From positions 2,852,001 through 2,916,000 of the forward strand of contig NZ_CP049867.1 in the NCBI RefSeq assembly GCF_011299595.1: 64,000 nucleotides of DNA, written 5' to 3'. Origin of the DNA: Nocardioides sp. HDW12B (GTDB lineage: Bacteria; Actinomycetota; Actinomycetes; Propionibacteriales; Nocardioidaceae). Below the pieces are notes generated by a model. That model was not told the origin of the DNA, did no database searches, and saw nothing but the letters and a program-made list of their open reading frames with translations. This document shows positions 34,121 to 42,542 of the stretch, piece by piece (position 1 is the stretch's first letter; every line of letters begins with the position of its first letter). The position numbers and the translations under genes were made by a program.

Positions 34121-34825
34121 TCAGGCGTCGGGGAGCAGGCCGCGGCGCACCGCGATGGAGAGCGCCTCCAGCTTGCTGTGGGCTCCGAGCTTGGCGGAGA
34201 GGTTCGCGACGTGGTTGCGCACGGTGTGCACGCTGACGAAGAGGTCGGCGGCGATGGCGGCGTTGGACTTGCCCTCAGCCAGGAGCTCGAGCACGTCCTG
34301 CTCCCGCGGCGTCAGCTCCACCGTGGGCCCCGAGCTGCGGGTCAGCTTGGGCAGCAGGCGCGAGAGCATCTCGCCGGAGATGACGGCCTCGCCGGCGGCC
34401 GCGGCCCGGACGGCTCCGATGACCTCGCCCAGGCCCCTGCTCTTCGACAGGAAGCCGGACGCGCCGGCCTCGATCGCCTGCACCAGGACCTGGTCGGTGT
34501 CGCTGGCGGTGAGGACGACGACCTTGCTGGCCGGGCTCAGGGTGCGCAGCTCACCGATGGCCTCGATGCCGTCCCCGTCGGGCAGGCGCCGGTCGAGCAG
34601 GATGACGTCGGGCTGGTGCTCGACCACCTGACGGCGCGCCTCGGCCAGGTCGCGCGCCACCCCGACCGCCTCCATGTCGGCCTCGGCGCCCACGACCAGT
34701 GCGAGGCTGCCGCTGAGCACCTCGTGGTCGTCGACGACCAGGACGCGCACCGGCGGCCGGACGTCCTCCTCGCCGGTGGTCCCGGTGGGTCCGCCCGCGC
34801 TCGCGGGAGCGTCTCCGTCGGACAT
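34121..34825 (-). CDS. NarL/FixJ-type response regulator
   Basis: A 234-residue regulator. The receiver domain (about 27-145) has VLVVDDHEV, the phospho-acceptor Asp in ILLDRRLPDGDG and the conserved Lys in GFLSKSRG. The C-terminal LuxR-type HTH is LTPREQDVLELLAEGKSNAAI followed by VSVHTVRNHVANLSAKLGA. It is divergent from the stand-alone receiver gene at 34967 and probably belongs with the histidine kinase at 35516. A 25-residue Gly/Thr/Ala-rich N-terminal extension precedes the receiver. Confidence 0.9.
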   Translation of the reverse strand: MSDGDAPASAGGPTGTTGEEDVRPPVRVLVVDDHEVLSGSLALVVGAEADMEAVGVARDLAEARRQVVEHQPDVILLDRRLPDGDGIEAIGELRTLSPASKVVVLTASDTDQVLVQAIEAGASGFLSKSRGLGEVIGAVRAAAAGEAVISGEMLSRLLPKLTRSSGPTVELTPREQDVLELLAEGKSNAAIAADLFVSVHTVRNHVANLSAKLGAHSKLEALSIAVRRGLLPDA

Positions 34826-34867
34826 GCGGACGACCCCCCTTGTTGGCTCGTGGAGCGACACGTGGCT

Positions 34868-34887
34868 CCTAGTATGCAGGCACTAGG
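34868..34887. promoter_or_regulatory. Inverted repeat in the divergent regulator promoter region
   Basis: CCTAGT-N8-ACTAGG, a 20-bp inverted repeat overlapping a TAGTAT -10-like sequence, between the divergent response regulator and receiver genes. The sequence GCACTAGG recurs once at about 37923-37932 after the kinase gene. It could be an autoregulatory site for the NarL-type regulator (inference). Confidence 0.45.
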
Positions 34888-34966
34888 CCGTCTGCGGTGC
34901 GCGTGCACCTTCCGGAGGGGTGCCGGTTCAGCGGATCCTCGGATGCCAGGGCAGGAGCGGAGGGAC

Positions 34967-35422
34967 ATGAACGCCAGTCGCGCGGTCCGCGTGGTGATCG
35001 CCGACGACCACGCGACCGTCCTGTCCGCCGTCGTCAACGTGGTCGAGGGTGAGCCCGGCTTCGAGGTCGTGGGCTCGGTGGGCACCGGCCACGAGGCCGT
35101 CGAGGTGGCCCGCGAGCAGCGTGCCGATCTCGTCCTCATCGACGTGCAGATGCCCTCGGGCGGCGCCGTCGCCGCGGCGGCGCTCACGCGCCTGCGCCCG
35201 GCGCCGGTCGTGGTGGCGATCTCCGGGCAGACGGCGGCGTCGACCCTGGAGGACCTGCTCCTGGCCGGGGTCACCGGGTTCGTGACCAAGGGGCACGCCG
35301 GGACCGACCTGGTCGAGGTGCTCGAGCGCTGCGCCCGCGGCGAGGTCGTGCTGGCCTCCCCGGCTGCGGCCTCCGCCCTGGCCTCGCTCGTGGCGCGCGC
35401 GGGACGTCCGTCGCCCACCTGA
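34967..35422 (+). CDS. Stand-alone response regulator receiver protein
   Basis: A 151-residue CheY-like protein with VVIADDHAT, the phospho-Asp in VLIDVQMPSGG, a Ser/Thr switch region (VVAISGQ) and the Lys in GFVTKGHAG. There is no output domain. The segment after the receiver (LASPAAASALASLVARAG) is only a helix. It may act as a phosphate sink or protein-interaction switch for the adjacent kinase, whose gene follows 93 bases later on the same strand. Confidence 0.88.
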   Translation: MNASRAVRVVIADDHATVLSAVVNVVEGEPGFEVVGSVGTGHEAVEVAREQRADLVLIDVQMPSGGAVAAAALTRLRPAPVVVAISGQTAASTLEDLLLAGVTGFVTKGHAGTDLVEVLERCARGEVVLASPAAASALASLVARAGRPSPT

Positions 35423-35515
35423 TCGCTCTCCGTCCGCGAGGGTGTGCTCGACGACCGGCCGACGGCATAGCATGCGGTCACGTCGACAGCCGACCGGGCG
35501 GAGGGGGCGAGTCAC

Positions 35516-37882
35516 GTGGAGACCTACCCGGACGCTCCCGCGGCGTGGCTGCGCGCGACGCCCTCGATCGTCTACGCCTTCGACGCCCACGGCACCTGCA
35601 CCATGTCCGAGGGGCCGGGCCTGGCCCAGCTCGGGCTGCGCTCGGGCGAGATGGTCGGGCTGGACCTCTTCGAGGTGTACGCCGACGACCAGGACTTCCT
35701 CGTCAGCATGGGGCGGGTGCTCGGGGGCGAGACCTTCGTCTTCTCCCGCGAGATCAACGGCCGGGTGCTCGAGACGTTCCTGCAGCCCCTGGCCTCGCGT
35801 GACGGTGGCCGGGCCGGCGCGCTCGGCGTCGTCAGCGACCTGACCGACCAGCGGCGCCTGGAGACCGAGGCACAGGAGCACGAGCGTCGGCTCCGGTCCC
35901 TCGTGGAGCTCGACGCGGCACTCGCCCGCGACGTCGTCGACCTGCCGGCCCTGCTCGACACCGCGGTGAAGACAGCCACCTCGGGCACCGCGTCGTCGGG
36001 GTCGGTGTGGTTGCTGGACCCCGACGGGGACCGGATGCGGCTGGCGGCCTTCGCCACCGCCCGCACCGCCACCGACGAGGAGCTGCGACCGCCCCCGGGA
36101 CAGGCCACTCCCGAGCAGCTCGCGATCGACCGGCGCCTGGCCGAGGGCATCGACCGCGCGCTCCTCCTCGACCTCGACGACACCGCCGCTCGCGAGCTGT
36201 ACGGCGACCCCTTCCTCGTGTCGTGGCTGCGCGAGACCGGGGTGCACTCGGCGCTGCGGGTGCCGCTGCGGGCGCGCGGTGCGCTCCTGGGCGCCCTCGA
36301 CCTCGTCCGCCGGGACGGGACGCCGTCGTTCCACGACAAGGACACCGACTTCGCCGTCGACGTGGCCGAGCGCGTCGCGATGGCGCTCGACAACGCCCTG
36401 CTGCTGCAGTCCCAGCGGGAGGCGCTCGAGGAGCAGGTGAAGTTCAAGGCCCTGGCCGACGCCACCAGCGACCTGATCGCGATGACCGACACCGAGGCGG
36501 TGGCGACCTACGTCAACGCGCGCGTCGCCGACGTCGGCGAGGAGTGGGTCGGGCGCAGCATGCACGACATCTTCGGCTCCTCCATCGTCGAGGACGTCGC
36601 CGCCGAGGTGGAGAGCAGCCTCGCCGCCCGAGGGCGCTGGCGGGGCGACCTCACGTTGCGCGACGCCGCGAGCTCCACCGTGGCCCGCACCGAGGCCTTC
36701 CACATCTTCCACCCGGAGTCGCAGGAGCCCCTGGGCACGGTGTGGGTCGCCCAGGACGTCACCGAGCTGCGCTCGGCCGAGCAGGCCCTGCGCGCCGCCA
36801 ACGTCGAGCTGCTGCGCTTCAAGGTCCTGGTCGACGCCTGTCCCGAGTTCATCGCGATCGCCGCCCTCGACGGCACCGTGCTCTACGTCAACCCGCCCGG
36901 TCGCGCCATGGTCGGCATGTCCCCCGACGTCGACGTGACGACGACCCGCATCGCGGACTTCCTGACCGAGGAGGGGCTGGAGCGGTCGCTGCAGATCGAG
37001 CAGCCGGCGGTCATCGCCCACGGGTCGTGGGAGGGCGAGTCGACGCTCCGTGACATGCGGGGCGGTCCGGCGATCCCGGTGCAGATCGCCAGCTTCCTCA
37101 TCCGTGACCCCGAGACCGGGGAGCCCTTCGCGCTGGCCACCGTCCAGCGCGACCTCTCCGACCGCGTCGCGGCCGAGGAGGCGCTGCGCGACCTCGCCGA
37201 GCAGCGACGGCACCTGCTCACCCGCCTCGTCGACGCCCAGGACGCGGAGCGGGCGCACATCGCGGCCGAGGTGCACGACGACTCGGTGCAGTCGCTGGCG
37301 GCGGTCGACCTGCGTCTCGGCCTGCTCGCACGCCGCATCGCGGCCGGCGCCCCCCACCTCCTGGAGTACGTCGACCCGCTGCGGGCCACCGTCACCGAGG
37401 CAACCGACCGGCTCCGCACGCTGCTGTTCGACCTGACCCCGGTGGACCTCGACCACGGCCTGGCGACCGCGCTGCGGGAGACGGCGCGCGAGATCTTCGA
37501 CGACAGCATCACCGAGGTCGACGTGGTGACCGAGCCCGCGGTCGACGTCCCGGGCAGCATCCCCGTGCCGACCCTCCGGGTGGCGCACCGGATCGCCCGC
37601 GAGGCCCTCATCAACGCCCGCAAGCACGCGCGGGCGGACCGGGTCAGGGTGAGCGTGCGGGGACGCGACGGCGGGATCGAGGTGCGCGTGCTCGACGACG
37701 GCATCGGCATCCCGCTCGACCGGGCATCGGCGGCGGCCGGTCATCTCGGGCTGTCGACCATGCAGGACCGGGCCCAGATCGCGGGCGGGACGTGGTCGGC
37801 CGGGCGGCGGGCCGAGGGCGGCACCGAGGTGCTGCTCTGGCTGCCCGGGGAGCCCGACCCGAGTCCGCCGCCAGCTCGGTAG
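35516..37882 (+). CDS. Cytosolic multi-sensor histidine kinase (PAS-GAF-PAS-PAS-HisKA_3)
   Basis: A 788-residue soluble kinase. Order by reading: PAS (about 10-120), GAF (about 130-310), PAS (320-430), PAS (435-560), then a NarX/DesK-type dimerization domain with the phospho-acceptor His587 in AAEVHDDSVQSLAAVDLRLG, and an HATPase (about 660-785) with EALINARKHA (N box), DDGIGIP (G1) and GLSTMQDRA. No membrane segment. The HisKA_3 type matches NarL-type regulators, so the protein at 34121-34825 is a likely partner. The signal is unknown. Confidence 0.92.
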   Translation: METYPDAPAAWLRATPSIVYAFDAHGTCTMSEGPGLAQLGLRSGEMVGLDLFEVYADDQDFLVSMGRVLGGETFVFSREINGRVLETFLQPLASRDGGRAGALGVVSDLTDQRRLETEAQEHERRLRSLVELDAALARDVVDLPALLDTAVKTATSGTASSGSVWLLDPDGDRMRLAAFATARTATDEELRPPPGQATPEQLAIDRRLAEGIDRALLLDLDDTAARELYGDPFLVSWLRETGVHSALRVPLRARGALLGALDLVRRDGTPSFHDKDTDFAVDVAERVAMALDNALLLQSQREALEEQVKFKALADATSDLIAMTDTEAVATYVNARVADVGEEWVGRSMHDIFGSSIVEDVAAEVESSLAARGRWRGDLTLRDAASSTVARTEAFHIFHPESQEPLGTVWVAQDVTELRSAEQALRAANVELLRFKVLVDACPEFIAIAALDGTVLYVNPPGRAMVGMSPDVDVTTTRIADFLTEEGLERSLQIEQPAVIAHGSWEGESTLRDMRGGPAIPVQIASFLIRDPETGEPFALATVQRDLSDRVAAEEALRDLAEQRRHLLTRLVDAQDAERAHIAAEVHDDSVQSLAAVDLRLGLLARRIAAGAPHLLEYVDPLRATVTEATDRLRTLLFDLTPVDLDHGLATALRETAREIFDDSITEVDVVTEPAVDVPGSIPVPTLRVAHRIAREALINARKHARADRVRVSVRGRDGGIEVRVLDDGIGIPLDRASAAAGHLGLSTMQDRAQIAGGTWSAGRRAEGGTEVLLWLPGEPDPSPPPAR

Positions 37883-38198
37883 GACGACTGTCCTGGTCGG
37901 GTGAACAGGTTGAATAGCGCGGCAGCACTAGGCAAGTTCGTACGCCCGCACCGCGCGCCAGAGACGGGCAGGCGGTCACACTGGAGGTGCGTCGGCCGGC
38001 TCGTTCCCCCGTCGAGCCGGTCGGCGCCACGCACGTGGGTCCTGCCCGCGGCCTTTCGTCAGGCCCGGCAGGACCCCCTCACGATGGCGGCGCCTCCCAA
38101 GCTGGCGCCGCCATCGGCCTGTCCGGGGCCGTCCTGGGGTCGGGTCCCGGGTCAGGTACGAGGTCGGCGAGGGTGCACCGACGGGGTCGCACCGAGGC
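37883..38198. other. Intergenic region with three successive hairpins
   Basis: A 316-base gap between convergent genes. It holds inverted repeats at 37996-38020 (CCGGCTCG arms, 8 bp), 38037-38076 (GGGTCCTGCC arms, 10 bp) and 38082-38116 (13 bp, listed separately). The first 80 bases are AT-richer than the surroundings (GGTTGAATAG) and show no gene. I find no further feature. Confidence 0.6.
38082..38116. terminator. Terminator-like hairpin
   Basis: CGATGGCGGCGCC and GGCGCCGCCATCG form perfect 13-bp arms with a 9-base loop, 83 bases past the flavin reductase stop and 200 past the kinase stop. No T-run follows. Confidence 0.7.
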
Positions 38199-38729
38199 TC
38201 AGCCCGCGCGGCGCAGGGGGGTGTCGAGACGTTCGAACCCGCTGCGGTGGAACACCAGCGGTGAGGCGCTGTCGCCGTCCTCGACGCCGTGGAGCCGCAG
38301 CAGCACCATCGTGTGGTCGCCGGCCTCGATCTCGCGCTCCACGCTGCAGTGGAACGACGCCACGGCGTCGGGCAGCGTCACGGCCCCCCGCTCGCTCACC
38401 CGCGCCTCGAGACCGGCGAACCGCTCCGCGGCCGGGCCGGCGAGCTGGCGGCAGACCCGGTCCTGGTGGCTGGCCAGCACCGACAGGCCGAGGTGGTCGG
38501 CCCGACGCAGCACGGGCCACGTGGAGGAGGAGTTCGCCACCGAGAACGCCACGAGCGCCGGCGTCAGGCTGATCGAGGTGAACGAGCTGGCGGCGATGCC
38601 GACCTCGGCACCGTCCACCACGGCCGCGACGGCGACCACGCCGCTGGGGAACGCGGCGAAGGCGTCCCGCAGCTCGTGCGGGTCCAGCTCGGGTGCGCCC
38701 TCGCCGTCGGGCGTGAGCGTCGCGGTCAT
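38199..38729 (-). CDS. Flavin reductase family protein (monooxygenase component)
   Basis: A 176-residue HpaC-like flavin:NAD(P)H reductase. FPSGVVAVAAVVDG, GIAASSFTSISLTPALVAFSV and AGDHTMVLLRLHGVE are the FMN-binding family segments. It would supply reduced flavin to the SsuD-like monooxygenase encoded immediately upstream. The ATG overlaps that gene's stop (ATGA), which supports a two-component system. Confidence 0.92.
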   Translation of the reverse strand: MTATLTPDGEGAPELDPHELRDAFAAFPSGVVAVAAVVDGAEVGIAASSFTSISLTPALVAFSVANSSSTWPVLRRADHLGLSVLASHQDRVCRQLAGPAAERFAGLEARVSERGAVTLPDAVASFHCSVEREIEAGDHTMVLLRLHGVEDGDSASPLVFHRSGFERLDTPLRRAG

Positions 38730-39868
38730 GAGGCGGCCGCACCGAACGGGACGGAGGCGGCGTACGTGCTGGGGGCCGGGTGCTTCCACAGCCCGCGCTT
38801 CTCCAGCACCGGGAGCACACCCTCGCCGAACCAGTAGGCACCCTCGAGGTGGGGGTAGCCGGAGAGCACGAACTCGTCGATGCCGAGCGCGTGGTACTCC
38901 TCGATGCGGTCGGCGACCTCGTCGAAGCTGCCGACCAGCGCGGTGCCGGCGCCGCCGCGGACCAGGCCGACCCCGGCCCAGACGTTGGGGTAGATCTCGA
39001 GGTCGTCCTTGCTGCCGCGGTTGAGGTCGAGCATGCGTCGCTGGCCCTCGGACTCGCTCTTGCGCAGCCCTGCCTGGACCTTCGCGATCGTCTCGTCGTC
39101 GATGCCCTCGAGCAGGCGACCGGCCTCGTGCCACGCCTCCTCGGAGGTGTCGCGGGTGATGGTGTGCATGCGGATGCCGAAGCGGACCTCGCGCCCCTCC
39201 TTCTCGGCCAGCTCCCGGATCCAGGCGATCTTCGCCGCGACCGCCTCCGGCGGCTCGCCCCACGTGAGGTAGACGTCGCTGTGCTTCGCCGCGACCGTGC
39301 CGGCCGCCGGTGACGACCCGCCGAAGTAGATCTCGGGCGTCGGGCTCGGCAGCTGCTGGAGCTGCGCGCCCTCGACGTGCACGTGCTCGCCCTCGAAGGT
39401 GACCTTCTCCCCCGTCCACAGCTCGCGCACGACGGTGAGGAACTCGTCGCAGCGGGCGTAGCGCCCGTCCTTGTCGAGGAAGTCGCCGTAGCCACGCTGC
39501 TCGTGGCTCTCGCCGCCGGTGACGACGTTGAGCAGCAGCCGGCCCCCGGTCATGTTCTGGAAGGTGGCGGCCATCTGGGCCGCGAGGGTGGGCGAGGTGA
39601 GGCCCGGCCGGAAGGCGACCAGGAACTTCAGGCGCTCGGAGACCGGCGCCAGCATCGCGGTCGCCAGCCACGCGTCCTCGCACCACGCGCCGGTGGGCGT
39701 GAGGGCGGCCTCGAAGCCGAGCTGCTCGGCGCTGCGCGCGACCTGGCCGAGGTACGGCACCGAGGCCGGACGCCCGCCGGAGCCGGCGTCGACACCGTGC
39801 CCGCCGCTCACGACGTGACGGCCGTCGCCGCCGTTGGTGGGCAGGAACCAGTGGAAGGTGAGGGACAT
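38726..39868 (-). CDS. SsuD-like FMNH2-dependent alkanesulfonate monooxygenase
   Basis: A 380-residue luciferase-like monooxygenase, nearly the same length as E. coli SsuD. LTFHWFLPTNGGDGRH at the N-terminus, FRPGLTSPTLAAQMAATFQN and LLNVVTGGE are diagnostic of the SsuD branch. The enzyme uses reduced flavin and O2 to cleave a C-S bond and release sulfite. Close relatives act on other sulfonates, so I withhold a gene symbol. No ssuABC transporter is present; the MHS carrier at 41082 may do uptake. AAAGGAG lies 8 bases before the ATG. The leader contains the shared regulatory motif. Confidence 0.88.
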   Translation of the reverse strand: MSLTFHWFLPTNGGDGRHVVSGGHGVDAGSGGRPASVPYLGQVARSAEQLGFEAALTPTGAWCEDAWLATAMLAPVSERLKFLVAFRPGLTSPTLAAQMAATFQNMTGGRLLLNVVTGGESHEQRGYGDFLDKDGRYARCDEFLTVVRELWTGEKVTFEGEHVHVEGAQLQQLPSPTPEIYFGGSSPAAGTVAAKHSDVYLTWGEPPEAVAAKIAWIRELAEKEGREVRFGIRMHTITRDTSEEAWHEAGRLLEGIDDETIAKVQAGLRKSESEGQRRMLDLNRGSKDDLEIYPNVWAGVGLVRGGAGTALVGSFDEVADRIEEYHALGIDEFVLSGYPHLEGAYWFGEGVLPVLEKRGLWKHPAPSTYAASVPFGAAAS

Positions 39869-39903
39869 GCGCGTCTCCTTTCGGAGGAAGTATGTGTACT
39901 GGG

Positions 39904-39916
39904 TTAGTCTACTTAG
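39904..39916. promoter_or_regulatory. Shared 13-bp motif TTAGTNNACTTAG, copy 1
   Basis: TTAGTCTACTTAG lies 36-48 bases upstream of the SsuD-like start, in a short AT-rich stretch of an otherwise GC-rich region. The same TTAGTNNACTTAG pattern occurs upstream of the MHS carrier. Candidate binding site for the intervening LysR regulator (inference). Confidence 0.55.
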
Positions 39917-40017
39917 CCACGGTCCCCCGGAGGCCCGGGTTCAACCCCGGGATCGCCGACCCGGACCTCGGCAGGTCCGATCACGGCTGCCCCACCCCCC
40001 GACTGGAAGGCCGTCCC

Positions 40018-40992
40018 GTGAGGATCGAGCAGCTGGAGTACATCGCCGCGGTGACCGAGCACGGATCGCTGCGGCGCGCCGGTGAGCGGCTGCACGTCTC
40101 GCAGCCCGCGCTGAGCGAGGCCGTGGCCAAGCTGGAGCGCGAGCTGGGCGTCACCCTGCTCGACCGGCGCCGCTCGGGCGCACGCATCAGCCGACGCGGC
40201 GCCGACCTGCTGCAGCCGATGATCGACGTGCTCGACGCCGTGGAGCGCCTCAAGGCCGCCGCCCGCACTGAGTCGCCGGCCTCGCGCCTCGTGCGTCTCG
40301 GCACCGTCAGCACCGCGACGTCCACCCTGCTGGTGCCGGCCGTGCTCGCCTGCCGCGAGGCCCATCCCGAGGTCACGGTCGAGCTGGTCAACGCCCAGCA
40401 GGCGCGGATCTCCGAAGGAATCGCCGAGGGACGCCTGGACCTGGGCCTCGTGAACCTCTTCGAGGGCGACGACGCGCCGCACGACACCACGGCCACCGAG
40501 CTGCTGCGGGGCACACCCGTGGCCGTGCTGCCGCGCGACCACCCGCTGTGCAGCCGCGACGCCGTCTCGGTCGACGACCTGCGCTCGGCCGACCTGGTGG
40601 GCATGCGCCCGGGCTACCTGATGCACCGCTTCACCCAGCGCCTCTTCGGCGGCGAGCCGCCCCGGGTCTCGGCGGTCACCGACGGCGCGGAGATGGGCAA
40701 GCTCATGGTGGCCGAGGGACTGGGCGTGACCCTGCTCCCTGACTTCAGCGTGGTGCAGGACCCGCTGTTCCGCGCCGGGCTCATCACCGCCCGTCCGCTC
40801 GCCGGCGCTGCCACCCGCGTCTCCCTGGTGGCGCTGCGGCGGGTCGGGGACTCCTCGGCCGCCACGCAGCGTCTCCTCGAGGCCCTGCTGGCCGGCGCCA
40901 GCACCTACCGGTCGCCGGTCGCCACCACCGCCGGCGTCCGCTCGGTCTCGTCCGCCTCGCCGGTCGCGCCCGTCGCCGCCACCGGCAGCTGA
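40018..40992 (+). CDS. LysR family transcriptional regulator
   Basis: A 324-residue LysR protein. The winged HTH (residues 1-60) reads IEQLEYIAAVTEHGSLRRAG and LHVSQPALSEAVAKLERELG. The effector domain is of the usual length, with a C-terminal Ser/Val/Ala-rich tail. The GTG at 40018 gives the normal LysR start. It lies divergently from the SsuD-like/flavin reductase operon and 89 bases before the MHS carrier, so it most likely controls both; the shared motif fits this. Two small hairpins lie in its leader (39934-39951 and 39962-39979). Confidence 0.92.
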   Translation: MRIEQLEYIAAVTEHGSLRRAGERLHVSQPALSEAVAKLERELGVTLLDRRRSGARISRRGADLLQPMIDVLDAVERLKAAARTESPASRLVRLGTVSTATSTLLVPAVLACREAHPEVTVELVNAQQARISEGIAEGRLDLGLVNLFEGDDAPHDTTATELLRGTPVAVLPRDHPLCSRDAVSVDDLRSADLVGMRPGYLMHRFTQRLFGGEPPRVSAVTDGAEMGKLMVAEGLGVTLLPDFSVVQDPLFRAGLITARPLAGAATRVSLVALRRVGDSSAATQRLLEALLAGASTYRSPVATTAGVRSVSSASPVAPVAATGS

Positions 40993-41043
40993 CACGCAGA
41001 AGATCTGTCGCAGATGTGACTCCTGACCGGATTGTCTAGTAAC

Positions 41044-41056
41044 TTAGTTGACTTAG
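41044..41056. promoter_or_regulatory. Shared 13-bp motif TTAGTNNACTTAG, copy 2
   Basis: TTAGTTGACTTAG, 25 bases before the MHS carrier start, within the 9-bp direct repeat ACTTAGTTG-ACTTAGTTG. A related CTAGTAACTTAG overlaps it on the left (41036-41047). The whole region 41030-41062 is unusually AT-rich. Confidence 0.55.
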
Positions 41057-41081
41057 TTGCTTCCGGTCTGAAGGACTGCCC

Positions 41082-42461
41082 ATGCCTGTCACCCCACCCC
41101 CCGCGCGTGTGACCCCGCCGGCCGACGACCCCGCCGGAGGGCGGGTCGACGCCCCGAGCGCGACCAAGGTCTCGATGGCCTCGGCCGTCGGCGCCACGAT
41201 CGAGTGGTACGACTTCTTCCTCTACGGCACGGCCGCGGGCCTGGTCTTCGACAAGCTCTTCTTCAACGGCCTCGAGGGCCCCGCCGCCCAGTTCGCCGCG
41301 TTCGGCACCTTCGCCGTCGGCTTCTTCGCCCGGCCGATCGGCGGCCTGATCTTCGGCCACTTCGGCGACCGGGTCGGCCGCAAGAAGATGCTGATCCTCA
41401 CGCTGCTGATCATGGGCGTCGGCACGGCGGCCATCGGGCTGCTGCCGACGTACGACCAGATCGGGGTGTGGGCGCCGGTCCTGCTCGTGACCCTGCGGGT
41501 GCTGCAGGGCATCGGCGTGGGCGGTGAGTACGGCGGCGCGGTCCTGCTCGCCGTGGAGTACGCGCCGGCGCGACGACGCGGCTTCTTCGGCAGCTTCGCG
41601 CACGTCGGGGTGCCGGCCGGGCTGCTGCTGGCCAGCGGCGCCTTCTCGATCGCCAGCCTGCTGCCCGACGAGGCCTTCCTGGCCTGGGGCTGGCGCGCCT
41701 GCTTCCTGGTGAGCGTCGCGCTGCTCGCCGTGGGCGCCTACATCCGCCTGAGCGTCATGGAGACGCCGGCCTTCGCGAAGGTGCAGGAGCGCAAGGAGGT
41801 CTCCACCCTCCCGGTGCGTGACCTGCTGCGGACCCAGCCGGGCCGCGTGGTGCTGGCGATGGGCACCCGCTACATCGAGGGCTTCACCTTCAACCTGTTC
41901 TCGGTCTACCTGCTGGCCTACGCCGTCACCAACCTCGAGCTGCCGAAGTCGCTGGCGCTCAACGGCATCATGGTCGGCGCCTTCCTCGGCATGGTGCTGG
42001 TGGTGGTCACCGGCGGGCTGTCGGACCGGTTCGGCCGCAAGCGCGTCTACCGGTACGGCGCCTGGGCCGCCCTTCTCTTCGCCTTCCCGGCGGCCGCCCT
42101 CATCCAGAGCAAGGGCTCGGCGGCGGTCTTCGCGGTCTTCGCCGTCGGTCTCGCGCTGTACGGCGTGGTCTACGGGCCCCTCGCGGCGTTCTGGTCCGAG
42201 CTGTTCGACACCTCCTCCCGCTACACGGCGCTGAGCACCGTCTACCAGGTCTCCGGCATCCTCGCGTCGGGACTGACCCCGCTGATCGCCGCCTGGCTGG
42301 TGACGAAGGGAGACGGGACCCTGTGGTGGGTGGCCGGCTACAACGTCCTGGTCGCGGCCATCAGCCTGGTCTCGATGCACCTGCTGCCCGAGACCCGCGG
42401 CCGCGACCTCGACGTCACCGCCGCCGAGGAGGCCACCGACCGCGAGCTGGTCAGCGCCTGA
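41082..42461 (+). CDS. MFS transporter of the metabolite:H+ symporter (MHS) family
   Basis: A 459-residue twelve-helix carrier. TIEWYDFFLYGTAAG (first helix), GHFGDRVGRKKMLILTLLIMG (loop 2-3 signature, read in parts) and RVLQGIGVGGEYGGAVLL (helix 4) are hallmarks of MHS carriers such as ProP, KgtP and ShiA. It should import an organic acid or zwitterion with protons. Placed between the LysR gene and a terminator, it is the probable uptake system of the SsuD locus (inference). Confidence 0.92.
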   Translation: MPVTPPPARVTPPADDPAGGRVDAPSATKVSMASAVGATIEWYDFFLYGTAAGLVFDKLFFNGLEGPAAQFAAFGTFAVGFFARPIGGLIFGHFGDRVGRKKMLILTLLIMGVGTAAIGLLPTYDQIGVWAPVLLVTLRVLQGIGVGGEYGGAVLLAVEYAPARRRGFFGSFAHVGVPAGLLLASGAFSIASLLPDEAFLAWGWRACFLVSVALLAVGAYIRLSVMETPAFAKVQERKEVSTLPVRDLLRTQPGRVVLAMGTRYIEGFTFNLFSVYLLAYAVTNLELPKSLALNGIMVGAFLGMVLVVVTGGLSDRFGRKRVYRYGAWAALLFAFPAAALIQSKGSAAVFAVFAVGLALYGVVYGPLAAFWSELFDTSSRYTALSTVYQVSGILASGLTPLIAAWLVTKGDGTLWWVAGYNVLVAAISLVSMHLLPETRGRDLDVTAAEEATDRELVSA

Positions 42462-42477
42462 GCGGGCCCCGCGCGCA

Positions 42478-42521
42478 CGACACGGCCCCCGCCCTCCGTG
42501 AGGAGGACGGGGGCCGTGTCG
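42478..42521. terminator. Bidirectional terminator hairpin
   Basis: CGACACGGCCCCCG pairs perfectly with CGGGGGCCGTGTCG (14 bp), with a nested CTCC-GTGA-GGAG helix in the loop. It lies between the convergent MHS carrier and 5'-nucleotidase genes. Confidence 0.9.
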
Positions 42522-42542
42522 TCGTGCAGGTCGTGCTCGGGG

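Noticed and set aside
34928-37744. Minus-strand open frame over the histidine kinase
   Set aside because: The kinase on the plus strand has all catalytic motifs. The antisense frame has none and reflects GC-codon bias.
39934-39951. tRNA-like T-arm (CCCGGGTTCAACCCCGGG)
   Set aside because: The stem pairs with a 6-base loop, not the 7-base T-loop, and I can fold no D-arm, anticodon arm or acceptor stem around it.
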